From Cubamyces lactineus (taxonomy: Eukaryota; Basidiomycota; Agaricomycetes; Polyporales; Polyporaceae), in NCBI GenBank assembly GCA_022376465.1, contig JACDTU010000024.1, positions 186,001 through 250,000 on the forward strand: DNA of 64,000 bases, read 5' to 3'. This document shows positions 23,424 through 34,585 of this stretch, one piece after another. Positions within the stretch are counted from its first letter, which is position 1. The number at the start of each line of letters is the position of its first letter. The notes beneath the pieces were generated by a model that worked only from the letters and a program-made list of their open reading frames with translations, searched no databases and had not been told where the DNA came from. The position numbers and the translations under genes were made by a program.

Positions 23424-26310
23424 ATGAACTCCACTGACCGTATGTCCCATCCTGCCTTTGAGCACGTACGGTCGTTCTGAACGCCTCTCTAGCTAACTAC
23501 AACAACGACCATGACTCCTCGGGTCATCTTATCTCACCTGACTACGGTTACTTGCCTATCCGGAGCGTGAGCTTGATGTTCACCATTCTGTTCGCCCTAT
23601 CTACCGGTGCGTACAGCGGTGTTCGACACCCACGCCCTTTCTATCGGGTCACTGACGTGCGACATCGCTCCAGCCGTCCATCTCTGGCAAGCCTTCCGCG
23701 TCCGCGCCTGGTGGCTCGTTTTCACCGTCATTCTTGCTGGAGGCGGTGAGGTTGCTGGCTGGTACGCTCGAGAATGGTCCCACGACCAGCCATTGAATGA
23801 TACCCCCTTCACCATCCAGTGAGTTCCTTCCAAACGCACTGGCGAATGGGTGCAAATGCTGAGTCCTCTTCCCAGAATCCTCGCTTTGATTTTGTCCCCG
23901 ACCCCCCTCGTTGGGGCGCTCTTCATCACTTTCGGCAGAATGGCCGCCCGCTTGGGCCAGAGATACAGCCGCCTCAGGCCTAGGCTCTGTGGGTTACCGC
24001 TGTATCCTCACCTTCTTCTCATGCTGACATCGTCATCTGGAAAACCCACCCCCGCAGAATCTTGAGGAATCCGCCGGAATCCACTGAATTCCATGGATTC
24101 CAACGCGGACGGTGGAATATCCCAGAAAAAGTAGCCTCCGCTGAAACAGAGCTAGAATCCACCGGAATCCATCACAAACCTGTGGATTCTATGCTGCTTA
24201 GGTGGATTCCTCGCTCTCAAATCCACTCAATAAGTTCGCAGTGATCAAAAATATATATGATGAGTCGATCTACATATACATATACAGAAGACACGGGACA
24301 CTACTATGTCACTACTATTACTAATAACACTAGCTACTGCAATACTAGCCGTTCAATCACACCCCCGCGCACTCCCACCGTAGCACTTAGTGTTGAGACA
24401 AGCGGGTGCTGTAATCTTGTGCACAACATCTACAACAGGAGAAAGTAATCAATAGCGATGAGGATATATTACAGGTGACCGCAAGACTTACACCCTGGTG
24501 GGGAGCCATGGGCCCCAGCGAGCTGTGGCTGAGGCGTCCTTGGGGCATATGAGCAAAAGATGGCAAGATATCATTCCGTGAGACTGACGCGCACAGGGCT
24601 GGGTGTCTGAGAGTATTCTCATACTTCTGAGATGTTTGCCGGAACGGTACAAGACGACGTCGGGGGCAAAGTGGAGATAGGACTGCATACGCTGACGTTC
24701 ACAGTATGCAACAAGGACTCACGATTGGGATCTGTGATGATACTCCGCCAAAAGACGCATTACTCACCTGCATTGAGACTTGACGTCACCGAGCCTACAC
24801 GCAGCTTAGCTTCATATCGGCTTGAAAGCTGGCATAGAAACTTCATCATAGCCAACGTAGGGCACAGCAGCAGAAGAGGGAGCCTACCAAGTTTCCGGAG
24901 CAAGGGTCGTCACGGAGGATGAGAGCAAGCCGCAACACGCGCAAGGGCTGCCAGCGCATCAGCGCAAACAGGCGCCCGTGTTCAGGGCAGGCGGCTTTCG
25001 ACTTTGTGTCTCGACAACAGGTACCCTCGTGGCTACTACTCGACATCAGTGACTGTTTCTGCCCACGCCTGGGCGTATTCACATTTATAATTCAACCGCT
25101 AACCTGTGGGTTCGTCGATGGCGTCCTCTAAGACCAAAAGAGCCCTTGTTCAGTAGCCAATCATACAGTATAGTGAGCGGAACACTATCAACGCCATCTG
25201 CTTCTGAATCACGGGCATGCACACCCGGCCGTAAAGGCTCCGTAAAGGTATCTTACTGACACTGCTCAACACGCAATCAAATTGAGACATACAGGAGCTC
25301 AGTTTGCGTCCGCCACTCTGGTACGCCCTGAATATATTTCACAGAGCAGCTATATTCTACCAGAATTTGGCGTAATGTACGGGATTCTGCAGTGGCCAAT
25401 ACCTGGAACGCCGGAATCCGATGGATTCCAGCGGATTCCGTGGATTCCTCAAGATTCCGCGGGGGAGGGTTTTCCAGATGGTGGTGTCTGCCCGTCTAGA
25501 CTCGCGCATATTCCTGACGATCGTACGTACGCAATTACACGTGTATGGTCTGATGCTCACCAGCAGCAGGATATCGTTTCTCTGCTCGTCCAAGCGGGCG
25601 GTGGCTCGATCTCATCCGGCAATAACAACGTCAAGGTCGCGCAGATCGTAAATGAAACTGGCCACCTATTCTCTAGCCCGATAACTTACATATATATGAC
25701 AGGGAAGCGACATCACTCTCGGAGGCATTATCTTCCAATTGGGTACGTATGGTGTCCCGCGTCCTACCCACTGAAGTGCTGACAACGGCGGGGTCGACTA
25801 GTGGCTTTGACGGTATTCGCTGTCCTGCTCGTAGAATACATCGTTCGACGCCACAAAGACCACCCTTTCAAGAGGCGGGATGTGAATGACACTGAGCGAG
25901 CTGCTATGCTATCCGGTAACCTGGGAGGCCGTTCTGTTCAGAGAGCGGCGAAGCGGTTGGCTATCATGTTATGTCTCACGACCACGCTGCTGGGCATCCG
26001 GTAAGACTTCCATCAACATCCCTAGGTATGCGGGCTGCTAATGTTCTCCAAGTGCTATCTACCGGACGGTGGAACTGTCGGACGGTTGGAACGGGAAGAT
26101 CATCAAGACGCAGTGGTTGTTCAGTAAGTGGACGACTGTTCATATCTTGTTGAAGGTTATTGACGGTGCGTGCTGTGCGTTCTCGCAGTCGTCTTCGATG
26201 GCGTTCCCGTGTTTGGCACGATGCTAATCCTCAACATCCTCCACCCCGGCTCGCTTTTGAAAGCGCTGGAACCTCTCGAGGGTGCGATTCCGCTGGATAA
26301 CAAGGCGTGA
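23424..26310 (+). CDS. RTA1-like seven-transmembrane protein
   Basis: Member of the fungal RTA1/RSB1 lipid-translocating exporter-like family (Pfam RTA1), a plasma-membrane protein linked in yeast to resistance to 7-aminocholesterol and sphingoid bases. Ten exons (23424-23439, 23493-23606, 23674-23818, 23876-23988, 25500-25522, 25570-25647, 25703-25742, 25802-26000, 26053-26123, 26189-26310) join in frame to 306 residues, the normal family length. Family marks are GGGEVAGWYARE, FFLT-like IFLTIDIVSLLVQAGGG, SGNNNVKVAQIGSDI, GIIFQLVALTVFAVLL, IRAIYRTVEL and a C-terminal LHPGSLLKA. Several hydrophobic helices are clear. The fourth intron (23989-25499, 1,511 nt) is about 25 times longer than its neighbours because a TIR element sits inside it. 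If it is spliced out, the protein is intact. Confidence 0.88.
24034..24105 (+). repeat. Left terminal inverted repeat of intron element
   Basis: Begins CATCTGGAAAACCC and runs into repeated GGAATCC motifs. It pairs with the reverse complement of 25409-25480. Confidence 0.8.
25409..25480 (-). repeat. Right terminal inverted repeat of intron element
   Basis: Ends GGGTTTTCCAGATG on the plus strand, the inverse of the left end. It lies 19 bp before the acceptor of the host intron. Confidence 0.8.
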
Positions 26311-26655
26311 TTGAGTCGCGCTCGTTCATTTTAGTCGTCACTGAGTAGCGTGGGTTTTTGTATTTTCCGAGTCTGCTGCCGATACGGATCGTGAATATGG
26401 ACAATTAGTGTTATTGGGCTTTGCCCTCCTAAGTAGTACGAGCTGTAGCTAGTATCTGGATGTAGAGATTACCGGACCATGGAGAAATCGTACTTCGCTC
26501 CAGCTCTTACAACCACCAAGCGCACACCGGCTGCGCCATGCGACCTCATTGCACGTGTTGGATATATGATCGGCCGTCTATCAGGTCCCCTCACCCATAA
26601 TACATACTGCCATGACGCGATGCATACATACTAGCAGGGGTGCCCCTCGAGAGGC
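26311..26655. other. Convergent 3' spacer (RTA1-like / desaturase)
   Basis: Between two convergent genes; it should hold both 3' UTRs. No gene or repeat was seen. Confidence 0.5.
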
Positions 26656-28648
26656 TCACAGCCCGGTCAATCTCAATTCCTCCGCGTCATCTATCGAAGC
26701 ATCTACGGAACCCGCTTTTCCTCCTACCTCTGCAACTTTGGAAGCACACTCCCGCAAGGCTTCCCCGCGTTGGTTCTTGAAGAACACTACATCGCCTTCT
26801 GCCTCCACGAATGTGCATTGAGTAAACGAGCGCCAAAGCGCGTACAGTGTGGGCTGCAGATGTTCAAGGATCAACTCAGGCGAATCGGGATGATTTGAAG
26901 GACGGAAGATACATACAGTAGAGTCGTAGCAGTAGTATTCGCCGAGAACGGGTTTGATCGCTTCCGTTACTGCTGGGAGGTTGTCTGTCGAGATAGGTCC
27001 ATGAGCACCAGCGAACGCCCATTGGGTGTGGTACTAGACGTACAGAACGGGACCGTGACAAAGAAATGGTGAGCGACGTGGTCGTGCGCGATCTGCAATG
27101 TTCTCAGCATCCAACGAGCCTGATAGGGGAGAATGCACATACCCCGTGCCAGAAGAACCTTCCGATCCACCCGAAGACGGGGCGGTCAACTGTCGCCAGG
27201 GCTCCCCTAGCGAACGTCCATGATTTCTAGACCATCCTTCAGTTAATGGATTCATATGGCCAGACGAGTTGACCCGGGCGCTTACCTCGCGATAATACGG
27301 CACCGTCGGATCGCTGTGCTGGAGATAGGTGAACATGACGATCCAATTGTGGGCCCACTACGTCAAGCCAGTAATCAATGGTGTTAGTGGCGCCCGGATG
27401 ACATCTCCCTGTCAGACCGGACGTACGAGCCAGGGAACGAAATAGAGATTCCAGACATTGCTGAAGCCCGTGCGGTAGGACCACGTCGCGAGGAACGACA
27501 GCATACAGCCGATAGCAACGTCGGACACGATAATGGAGGTTCCTGTGGTCGGATCATGAGGGGCAATGGAGCGAACTAAATAGGTTGACACCCACGGTCT
27601 TGCGGTTTGAACAACTTCGAGGATGGCTTGTAATGGCTCGTCCCTGGAGGATATTTCGGGTTGCCCTTCCGGTTGTGGCTGATAGACGTCTCAATGAAAG
27701 CCCTCGCTTTGCAATAACAGGCAGAACCTACATCAAGTACAGCTGAAATCCACTGTGACGCAACTACATCAACGGACGCCAATGTACGCTACTGAGACCG
27801 AGGGTACGTACAGGAATTGACGTATGACCATTTTGAACAGAGTGTACAATGGCGTCTCTTCTATGACCTCCATGTAGTCCATCGGAGTTGCGTGTTCCGC
27901 GTCTGGGAGGTTGAGATCCTTTCTGGTTACTGGATGGTAGGTCTCGTCACGCTCAAGACTATTCGTCCCTTTCTACGACGTCGTATCAGCAATGGTGGGG
28001 CACGCCCAAATAAGCTGAGCACGTACATGATGCGAGCGGTGCGTCAGTCGCCAAGCGAAGTAGGGCGTCAAGACCCAGGTGTGGAGCCCCATTCCGACAG
28101 CGGAGTTCACCCACGAATACGATGAGATTGCATCGTGTCCACACTTGAGTAAACGTGGTTATAAGGACGTCTGTGGCATGGCATTGTGATATTCAGCGGA
28201 TTTACCTCGTGACCTGTGGTGAAGTGCAATGAGTATCGGGAACAGAGTGAGTACGAGGCTAGTCGTACTGACCCAGGGTCCACATTCCCGCGAAGGCGAC
28301 ACTTTGCCAGAACCAGTAGAGCGCCCGCATGGACCAACACAGAACTGACCGCCCAAACGGTCCCCAGTGGAGCGCAGCCGAGACGTTCCACACGGTGCCG
28401 TCGATACGTATTGCGAAGAGATAGAAGAGAAGACTGAATGCGACGTGTCTCCCGACGTAGAAGAGACCTTTGGCAGTGCTCTTCTCGAAGAGATGGCGAG
28501 GGACTGCAGCGTGGACGTCCTTGATAGAGATGCTCGGAGGCACAAACGTGGAGCGCTTCTTCCGTTCCTCGTACTCTGGCGCATCGCGGACGAGCCACGA
28601 CAATGGGCCAGAACGAAGGCGAAGTCCGCGTCCTTGCTCTTTCGCCAT
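26656..28648 (-). CDS. Delta-12 (oleate) fatty acid desaturase
   Basis: An ER membrane di-iron desaturase of the FAD2/delta-12 type that converts oleate to linoleate. Twelve exons join to 461 residues, close to other basidiomycete delta-12 enzymes. All three histidine boxes are present: HECGHD (box 1, about 129-134), HRSHH (box 2, about 163-167) and HVAHHFF (box 3, about 362-368). Other marks are IKDVHAAVPRHLFEKS near the N terminus, WAHNWIVMFTYLQHSD and PAVTEAIKPVLGEYY. Box 1 is assembled from three exons: 28273-28648, an 8-nt micro-exon at 28206-28213, and 28027-28143. A 21-nt exon at 27732-27752 encodes part of GFQLYLI. A delta-15/omega-3 specificity cannot be excluded from sequence alone. 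A TATA-like run lies about 100 bp upstream. Confidence 0.93.
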
Positions 28649-29953
28649 GGCGTCTAGTTCGTGTCTGTCAAGCTGTGCGGGCGCTGTGCGACAGTCAGCA
28701 GGCGAGCGGGGGAGAAGAAGAAGCGTTTTGAGTAGGACGTGCCTATATATACGGGAAGACTGGGGATTGCGCCCGTCCGTCAAGAGGGTCATTACTGCGT
28801 GGGATCTAGAACGAGGCTTGTTCCGACAGAGATCGTCGTTTCCCACTCTTGACAAGCTCACTGCGCCTCACGCCACGCTTCGTTTCCGAGACGTCTGTCG
28901 AGTGGATACAATGTTAATGACCGTTGGATGCATACTGACGTGTCGCATGGCAGAGCAATTTACACACCGTATTGATGGTCACGGACTCCAAGACGTGTGG
29001 TCATTTGAGCATCCACGCGAAATGACAGCGTCTTTGCGGATGCTCTATGGACCCTGAATCGGGAGCAGATGATGCCAACCTGAGTGCAAGTCAGTCAATG
29101 GTCGCGACAGGTCCAGGCATAGCCCTCTGGCGAGCACTCGTTTCCTCTGTATTCCAGCAGGACTCTCCAAGACATGAGGCGAATGCAAGCTGCCCAATTG
29201 GCTCGGGCCACGGGGATGCTGGCGGCCCAGTCGTGAGATGAAACGGTGGATATGAGGGCGAGCTTGGCGTTGTCACTCCGATTGGCTAGCTAGGGGTATG
29301 AACGCAGTGCGTCTGGTATTCGTGTGGGAGCAAAACCACGTTTCGCATGGTTCGTGGAGAAGGAGCAGGGAGAGTCTTGACCCATGGTACAAATATTACT
29401 CACCACAAGGCAGTTAGAATCGGATGATTATGCCGCGTCGGACTCTGAATCATGTAGGTTATCTAATGATACTACTTTAAATGGCCCTCTAGTTATAAGC
29501 TTAAAATACTCTCGTCTGATCTGACGCGTAGGTTACGATCAATATCTCCCTTCAATCCGCTACTGTTCCAATCGTCATGGCGCAGTGTAGCGTAGCATGA
29601 GACGCAACGAATCATACCACTGGCGTGATGAAAGAAGCCATTATCTATGGTCGTCGCACTGGACAGTGAGCTCCCAGCCAGCTTGAACTGTGAATGGCCA
29701 CAGCAGCGTAGGAAGGCACCGGGGAATCGGACAATCAGTGATCAGAGGTTCAGATCCGATGTTATAGGATACGAACTACAGCAATTGCTACAATCTACTA
29801 TTAGCTACAACAAACGCAGCCCCGCAAAGAAGTCGAAGGTCAATGGGGCCACGGATAAATACACTGTACAATGAGTAAGAAATCCACCTGGACGGGTCCC
29901 TCGGGCCTCAGATATCCAAGCACGGCTATGATCAGAGCAATACCAAGTGACTG
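28649..29953. other. Intergenic region upstream of desaturase
   Basis: About 1.3 kb, with the desaturase promoter at the left end and the 3' UTR of the zinc finger gene at the right. No coding unit that I can support and no strong repeat. Confidence 0.5.
28745..28752 (-). promoter_or_regulatory. TATA-like box of desaturase gene
   Basis: TATATATA on the minus strand, about 97 bp upstream of the desaturase ATG. Position and sequence fit a core promoter; no transcript start is known. Confidence 0.45.
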
Positions 29954-31221
29954 TCAACCCAACACCCCCGCATCTGGATCTTCCACTCGCACTGTGCCTT
30001 CACGCGACTTCTTCGCGCACATGTCGATATGCCGCTGGCAAGACGAGTACCGCTGGGCCTTCTCGACACCGCACACGGGACACCGATGGCGGAGCTCGAA
30101 GTGGACGTTCAGGAAGTGTCGGCCAATGCTGTCCACCGCCATCGGTACGGCGCACTTGTGGTGAGTTGGGAGCGGGCATGTGTGCTGGCAGTTACCCGTG
30201 CATGATCCTGCCCGCGCGTTCGCGCAGAGATCCGCGTGATGCACCGCGCGGAAGTGGCCGCGCCATGCAGAGTCTTTGGGAGAGAGGCGGACGCCACAGC
30301 CAGCCATGGGACAGTGCAGGCCGTTTGGGGGCTCGACGACGATGGGCCGGAGCTTTGACTGTGTGCGAGGGGACCGTGGAGTAGATGGAGACGTGGCTAG
30401 AGACGACGAAGGAGAGGCAAAAGTGGATGAAGGGGATGAAAGGGGGGAAGTAGGAAGGCTGGACAGAGGATCTTCGTCGACACATTTCGTCTTCTTCGGT
30501 CGCACAGGCCATAATTCCTCGTCTGCCGCTCTAGCCTTGCGCTTGCATGGGCGTGCTGGAGGTTGTACTGCTGTCACCTCCAGTCTGTTTCGCAGCCGTG
30601 AGTCAGATGGAGGCGTTGGTAGCTCGCAGAATATAAAGCGTACTCGGTCAATTCTGGCTCGCGTAGAATCTCAGCCTGAGCCGGAGAGATTTCCTGGAGG
30701 GCCTGGACCTCCTGTTGCGAGGGATGGACGCAGACGCTCTGCTGCCCCGATAGTCCTTGCCAGTGGCTGGTGTCCAAGTTGACGACTCCCCATACATCCC
30801 CGTAGTACGGCAGTGGTGGTGCGGCCGGGATGTCTTCAAATGTCGAATAGCCGGGACCAACGTGCATACGTATGGGGTCGTACACGGAAATCGGGTCGTG
30901 GATCCCGGTCGCGTAGTACGGGTCCACGTGACCATACCCGTCGAGAGACGCGTTCAGCTCAAGCTCAAAGGCGCCCGCGCTGTAGCCGGGCGCGTCGTTC
31001 GTTACCGTGAGCTCTTCGGTTGGAGGGCCAAGATCATTGACAAAGCTTTCAATATCAAAGAAGCTTCCGATGGTCTGCAACTCGGTGTCGACCGAGACGT
31101 GGCTGTTGAACAGAGGTAAGCAGGACGGTGGTGGCTGTGGGCGCTTCTGATCATACCTCTCCGGTATGTCGATCTGGGTAGTGCTCAAGAGCGCGTCGAA
31201 GAGGGTAGAGAAGTCGGACAT
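29954..31221 (-). CDS. C2H2-type zinc finger protein
   Basis: A likely nuclear DNA-binding protein. Two exons (30644-31221 and 29954-30584) join in frame to 402 residues. The N-terminal half is acidic and Pro/Tyr-rich (activation-domain-like). A basic patch RPCKRKARAADEE looks like a nuclear signal, followed by Ser/Pro/Thr-rich sequence. The C-terminal part holds Cys/His units: CPMAGCGVRL ... HFRAVHH, a His/Cys-rich middle (CTGNCQHTCPLPTHHKC), and CPVCGVEKAQRYSSCQRHIDMC. Spacing is only partly canonical, as is common in basidiomycete C2H2-like proteins. Without the intron (30585-30643, donor GTACGC, branch CTGAC) both halves end early. A TATA-like AGATATAAG lies about 120 bp upstream. The target genes are unknown. 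Confidence 0.75.
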
Positions 31222-32161
31222 TGCGCGTAATGTTTAAGGTGGCGTATGAGTAGTTACGCAGTGCGCTGGATTCGTAGGAGAGTCAAGAGAAGGGGATACG
31301 AGGGGGGATGGGGATGGGAGAATGTTGCTGAGGGGTCGACACTTATATCTACCTGGCACGACAAAGCGACTCCGAGGCCCAAGCTGTGCACGGTGCCACA
31401 TGATCCAGCTTTCACGCACAACCTTCAGGAACTCCATTATGCGGGCGAGCAACCCATATGCACCCTACCCTGAAGGCCAAAGCCGGCGCTTGCACGAGGC
31501 GCCCGACTCTCAAGCCACACATTTTGGACTTGCAGCTTGCTCTTCTGCTCACCTCGAGCACTTCGTCCTTTATATCGCTACCGCCCACCGTGCATTTGGG
31601 TTAAAATGCGCAACTTCAAAGGTCAATATGGCACTCACCGACGCGGGGACGAAATCGAGGAGCGAGCAGGAAATACCACGAGGCTACTGCTACGACGGTT
31701 AGACGCCGGCGCGGCATCAAAGTCAAAGCCTGAGGAGAAAGCGACCTCAGCTTCTATCCCATTTTCGTGCTTCAACGGTAAAGCTTTTGCAAATTCTCGA
31801 GATACGGGTGGCATAGAACGAGTATGTAATCGATTCGATGAGTTTCGCCAGACCTGTGAGGGGTTCCGTGCAGAGGATGAGTGGGATCGCTAGCACAGTG
31901 ACCGCGTCGAGCAAGGGCGACAAATGGGCGCTTAATCTTCGTTGGTCGTTGGTATGCAAGTATTACGTAACTACTCTTGGCGCTTTTACTATGGTATGTG
32001 CCTTTTCAACTTGAACCTTACAACTAGAACGCCACGACGGTCAAGCCGCCTAGTACTCACTTCCATAGTTTCCAATCACAGAGACTAACTACAAACTTCA
32101 AGTTAACGCCACTAACTGTTACCGCTCAACACACGCACGAGCAACTCTTCATCTAATACTT
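31222..32161. other. Intergenic region between zinc finger gene and kinase-like gene 1
   Basis: This holds the divergent promoters. A plus-strand open frame at 31537-31893 and an opposite one at 31747-31959 have no recognisable features, and I do not call them. Confidence 0.45.
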
Positions 32162-33332
32162 ATGTCCGATATGTCTTCGGAAGAGTCTAGACCACCTTGC
32201 CAGTGGTATGACGAGGATGAGCACGGCAAAATCGACGTCCTAGCTGTTCCAGAGCGTCTACGAACTCATCCTGAAATTCAACGCCGAGGTATCGTCCTCG
32301 TAGAGCCTGCGAAACCAGTAAGCTAGAAGTCAGAACGCTCTTTCGCGCGAGGACTCCACTACTCACATCGATCTGCGTAGGGCTCTGTCTATACCACTTT
32401 CAGCCTGCAAGACCCTCAGTATGCGGTCAAGATTCTCAGCAATGACACGGAAGAGCGTCCGATATACCAGCTGCTCCTTGAAGATATCGAGAATCCTCAG
32501 AATCACACGATTCCTGCACGGCTTACTGAGACGGGATATCCTTTGCTGATCATGCCGCGGTTGTGGGATTGCAGCAACCTCTACCGTGGCCGCAAGTGGT
32601 CTTTGCTTGAAACACTAGGGTACTTCTTACAAGTTGTCGAGGTCAGCGAGCAGCCCAGAAATTCAAGTAGAATCCGCCTCTCATTGCGTTATAGGGCGTA
32701 GAGTATTTACACCGTCGTCGTATAGCTCATCTGGTAGGTGGCGCACAATCATATAAGGCATGATCGTTACATCTACGTGTCTAATACTCAGCCCGTATAG
32801 GATTTGTGCGAGGGCAATATTGTCGTCTCCGGTCCAGAAGACGAGCCATATCACGAGGGTGTTGGTGTTTTCAAAATCTTCATAATCGACTTCGATTCCG
32901 CTCAGCGATTCCAACTCGGACCAGGAGTCCAACCTGCGATCACTCTCCCTCCAACACAGATGCCTCCTCCGAATGGCCTCAAGCATTTTGATCCCTACGC
33001 TTGGGACGTCTATTGCACGGGTCATGTATTGCAAAATATTATGGCGGTAAGCGCATACAATCTCGGATCACCTCTGACCATCGCATTGATACGGCGATGT
33101 GGGAAAGCTCAATTACGAAGAGCAAGAGATCCCACGAGTGGCTCGTTGGTATGCCAAGTGGCTCATCGGCAGTGAACGAGGATGCACAACCGCTTGTCGC
33201 TGCCGGCCAACGGCGCGGAAAGCACGTCAGGTCCTGGTGCTCATCCGATGGGTCGTCCGCGCCTTAGAGCTATGCCGGGCTCTATTCAAGCTCTTCAAGC
33301 GCCCCCTCAGTGCCCGTCACAATCCTGATTGA
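32162..33332 (+). CDS. Kinase-like protein, family member 1
   Basis: First of four related plus-strand genes (others at 47897, 52982 and 54784), product about 320 residues, five or six exons. It has a conserved N-terminal block (VPERLRTHPEIQRRGIVL), a candidate ATP-site Lys in YAVKILSND, an alpha-C-like Glu stretch (EERPIYQLLLE), NHTIPARLTETGYPLLIMP as the hinge region, a catalytic-loop equivalent HLDLCEGNIV (H-x-D-x4-N, split by an intron), and IDFDSAQRF in place of DFG. No Gly-rich loop is seen. After the kinase-like core comes GLKHFDPYAWDVYC and a Cys/Arg tail ERGCTTACRCRPTARKAR. Catalytic activity is doubtful because the Gly loop is absent and DFG is altered. Met at 32171 is an alternative start. 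Confidence 0.75.
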
Positions 33333-33622
33333 CGAGTCCTCCCAATCACTATGGCGTTTCGCCAGTACCTACTTCGGGATCCTGTGTATCATTTTTCTAC
33401 GTTCTAATCACCCTGCTCTTGCAACACTCAAGACGCTCAAACTAGGCCGTCGATCATAAAGCAATACTAGTACAGGCAAGATACGCATGGATATGTGAAT
33501 GTGAATACCAGTTCATTCGCAGTCAATGAAGTGGAGGCGAGGGACAGCCGATGTTTCCGTGATGGCTTTGAGACGTGAGACGCGTGTCAGCGAGATACAT
33601 AGTAATCGCAAAAATTCGGTCC

Positions 33623-34018
33623 CTACTCGATCCCTAGTGCCTTGGCCACCTCGGGTGCTTGCACATCGAAGGCAAGCTTGCCCACATTAGAATCCGAGAT
33701 AATGTTGCGGATGCCAGTCAGCAGGGCCTGCCGATTGACCTCCGGGTTGCTCGCGTATGGGTGGAAGACCCAAATGGTGTACACGTAATTCCGGCTCGGA
33801 GGGCGCGGGATGGTGATAGTGTACCCAAGCCGCTCGAAATTGGTCCTTGTCAAGCCGAGCTTCTTGACACCTATCTTCAGACTCGTGCCATTAACGTTGA
33901 AGTTCACTTGGAATGAGTGCAACTCGTAGGAGCGCTCAATGAAGGCCGTGTTGGCGTAGCCTCCGATTGCTTTATGCACGAGCTGCAACGCCTCGACGTT
34001 GTATGCATCTGCGGCCAT
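33623..34018 (-). CDS. Hypothetical 131-residue protein
   Basis: A single uninterrupted frame on the minus strand, MAADAYNVEALQLVHKAIGG to ...VAKALGIE. I do not recognise the family. It has no signal peptide, membrane helix or low-complexity segment. The alternation of charged and hydrophobic residues (FERLGYTITIPRPPSRNYVY, LLTGIRNIISDSN) looks like a folded, mostly beta/alpha protein, so I think it is real. An untranslated upstream exon is possible. It stands alone between the kinase-like gene and the exonuclease gene. Confidence 0.55.
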   Translation of the reverse strand: MAADAYNVEALQLVHKAIGGYANTAFIERSYELHSFQVNFNVNGTSLKIGVKKLGLTRTNFERLGYTITIPRPPSRNYVYTIWVFHPYASNPEVNRQALLTGIRNIISDSNVGKLAFDVQAPEVAKALGIE

Positions 34019-34585
34019 GATGATCTGATGGATCTACGGTGAGGGCACCAGTGAGCTGAGTTCGATGCTGAGGGCGTCGCGATGAATCTAGGCGTACCAG
34101 AGACAAGTGTTTCTAGTGCGTGATGACTGGCGATCTCGACGTCGTTCGATCAAGATGCTTGTGTTGAAACGAGATGTGTAGCAGTGCTGTACTGAGACGG
34201 CGATTCTCTCGGACACAAGTGTTAGCGGGATGGGGGGAGTGGATAGGAGGTCAATGCAGACTTGTGAGTTAATGTACGAAAGAAAGCGATAAATAGATAA
34301 TTGGAGAGAATAAAATCCTCCATCAGTCACCAAGTGGACCAGTTCGAGAACAAGGAGAAAAGGCATCCACATGGTTCGGCACCCGCACCGGTGTACTAGG
34401 ATACAGCACCACACAACTCAATCACCGCTGGGCTACATATAATCTAGCTAATAGATCAAATCAGCGTCTCATCCCCTGCATGTACACGTACCCTACTGTG
34501 TACTGCATATCGACATCGTATCCATGAGCACTGTTCAACGAGTTCGGGAGGCACCGGGGCTTTGCTAATCTAGTTTTGGTGCGCC
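34019..34585. other. Spacer 3' of exonuclease gene
   Basis: Contains the promoter of the 131-residue protein and the 3' UTR of the exonuclease gene. No further gene was seen. Confidence 0.45.

Larger units (their letters stand above)
24034..25480. mobile_element. Non-autonomous TIR DNA element within an RTA1 intron
   Basis: A 1,447-bp insert bounded by inverted repeats. The left end begins CATCTGGAAAACCCACCCCC and the reverse complement of the right end begins CATCTGGAAAACCCTCCCCC. The first 41 positions match with about two differences, followed by about 30 more imperfect positions. Subterminal parts are crowded with GGAATCC/GGATTCC motifs in both orientations, as in many class II elements. 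No open frame inside resembles a transposase, so it is probably a non-autonomous derivative. I see no target-site duplication beyond 2 bp (GT), so exact ends and superfamily stay open. Confidence 0.8.

Noticed and set aside
24632..25131. Short frames inside the intron-borne TIR element
   Set aside because: No transposase motifs; they lie within an intron and overlap on both strands.
29740..29770. tRNA-like T-loop motif (GGTTCAGATCC)
   Set aside because: No cloverleaf, A-box or acceptor stem could be drawn around it.
31537..31959. Frames on both strands between the zinc finger and kinase-like genes
   Set aside because: Neither has a recognisable domain or clear coding bias; probably chance frames.
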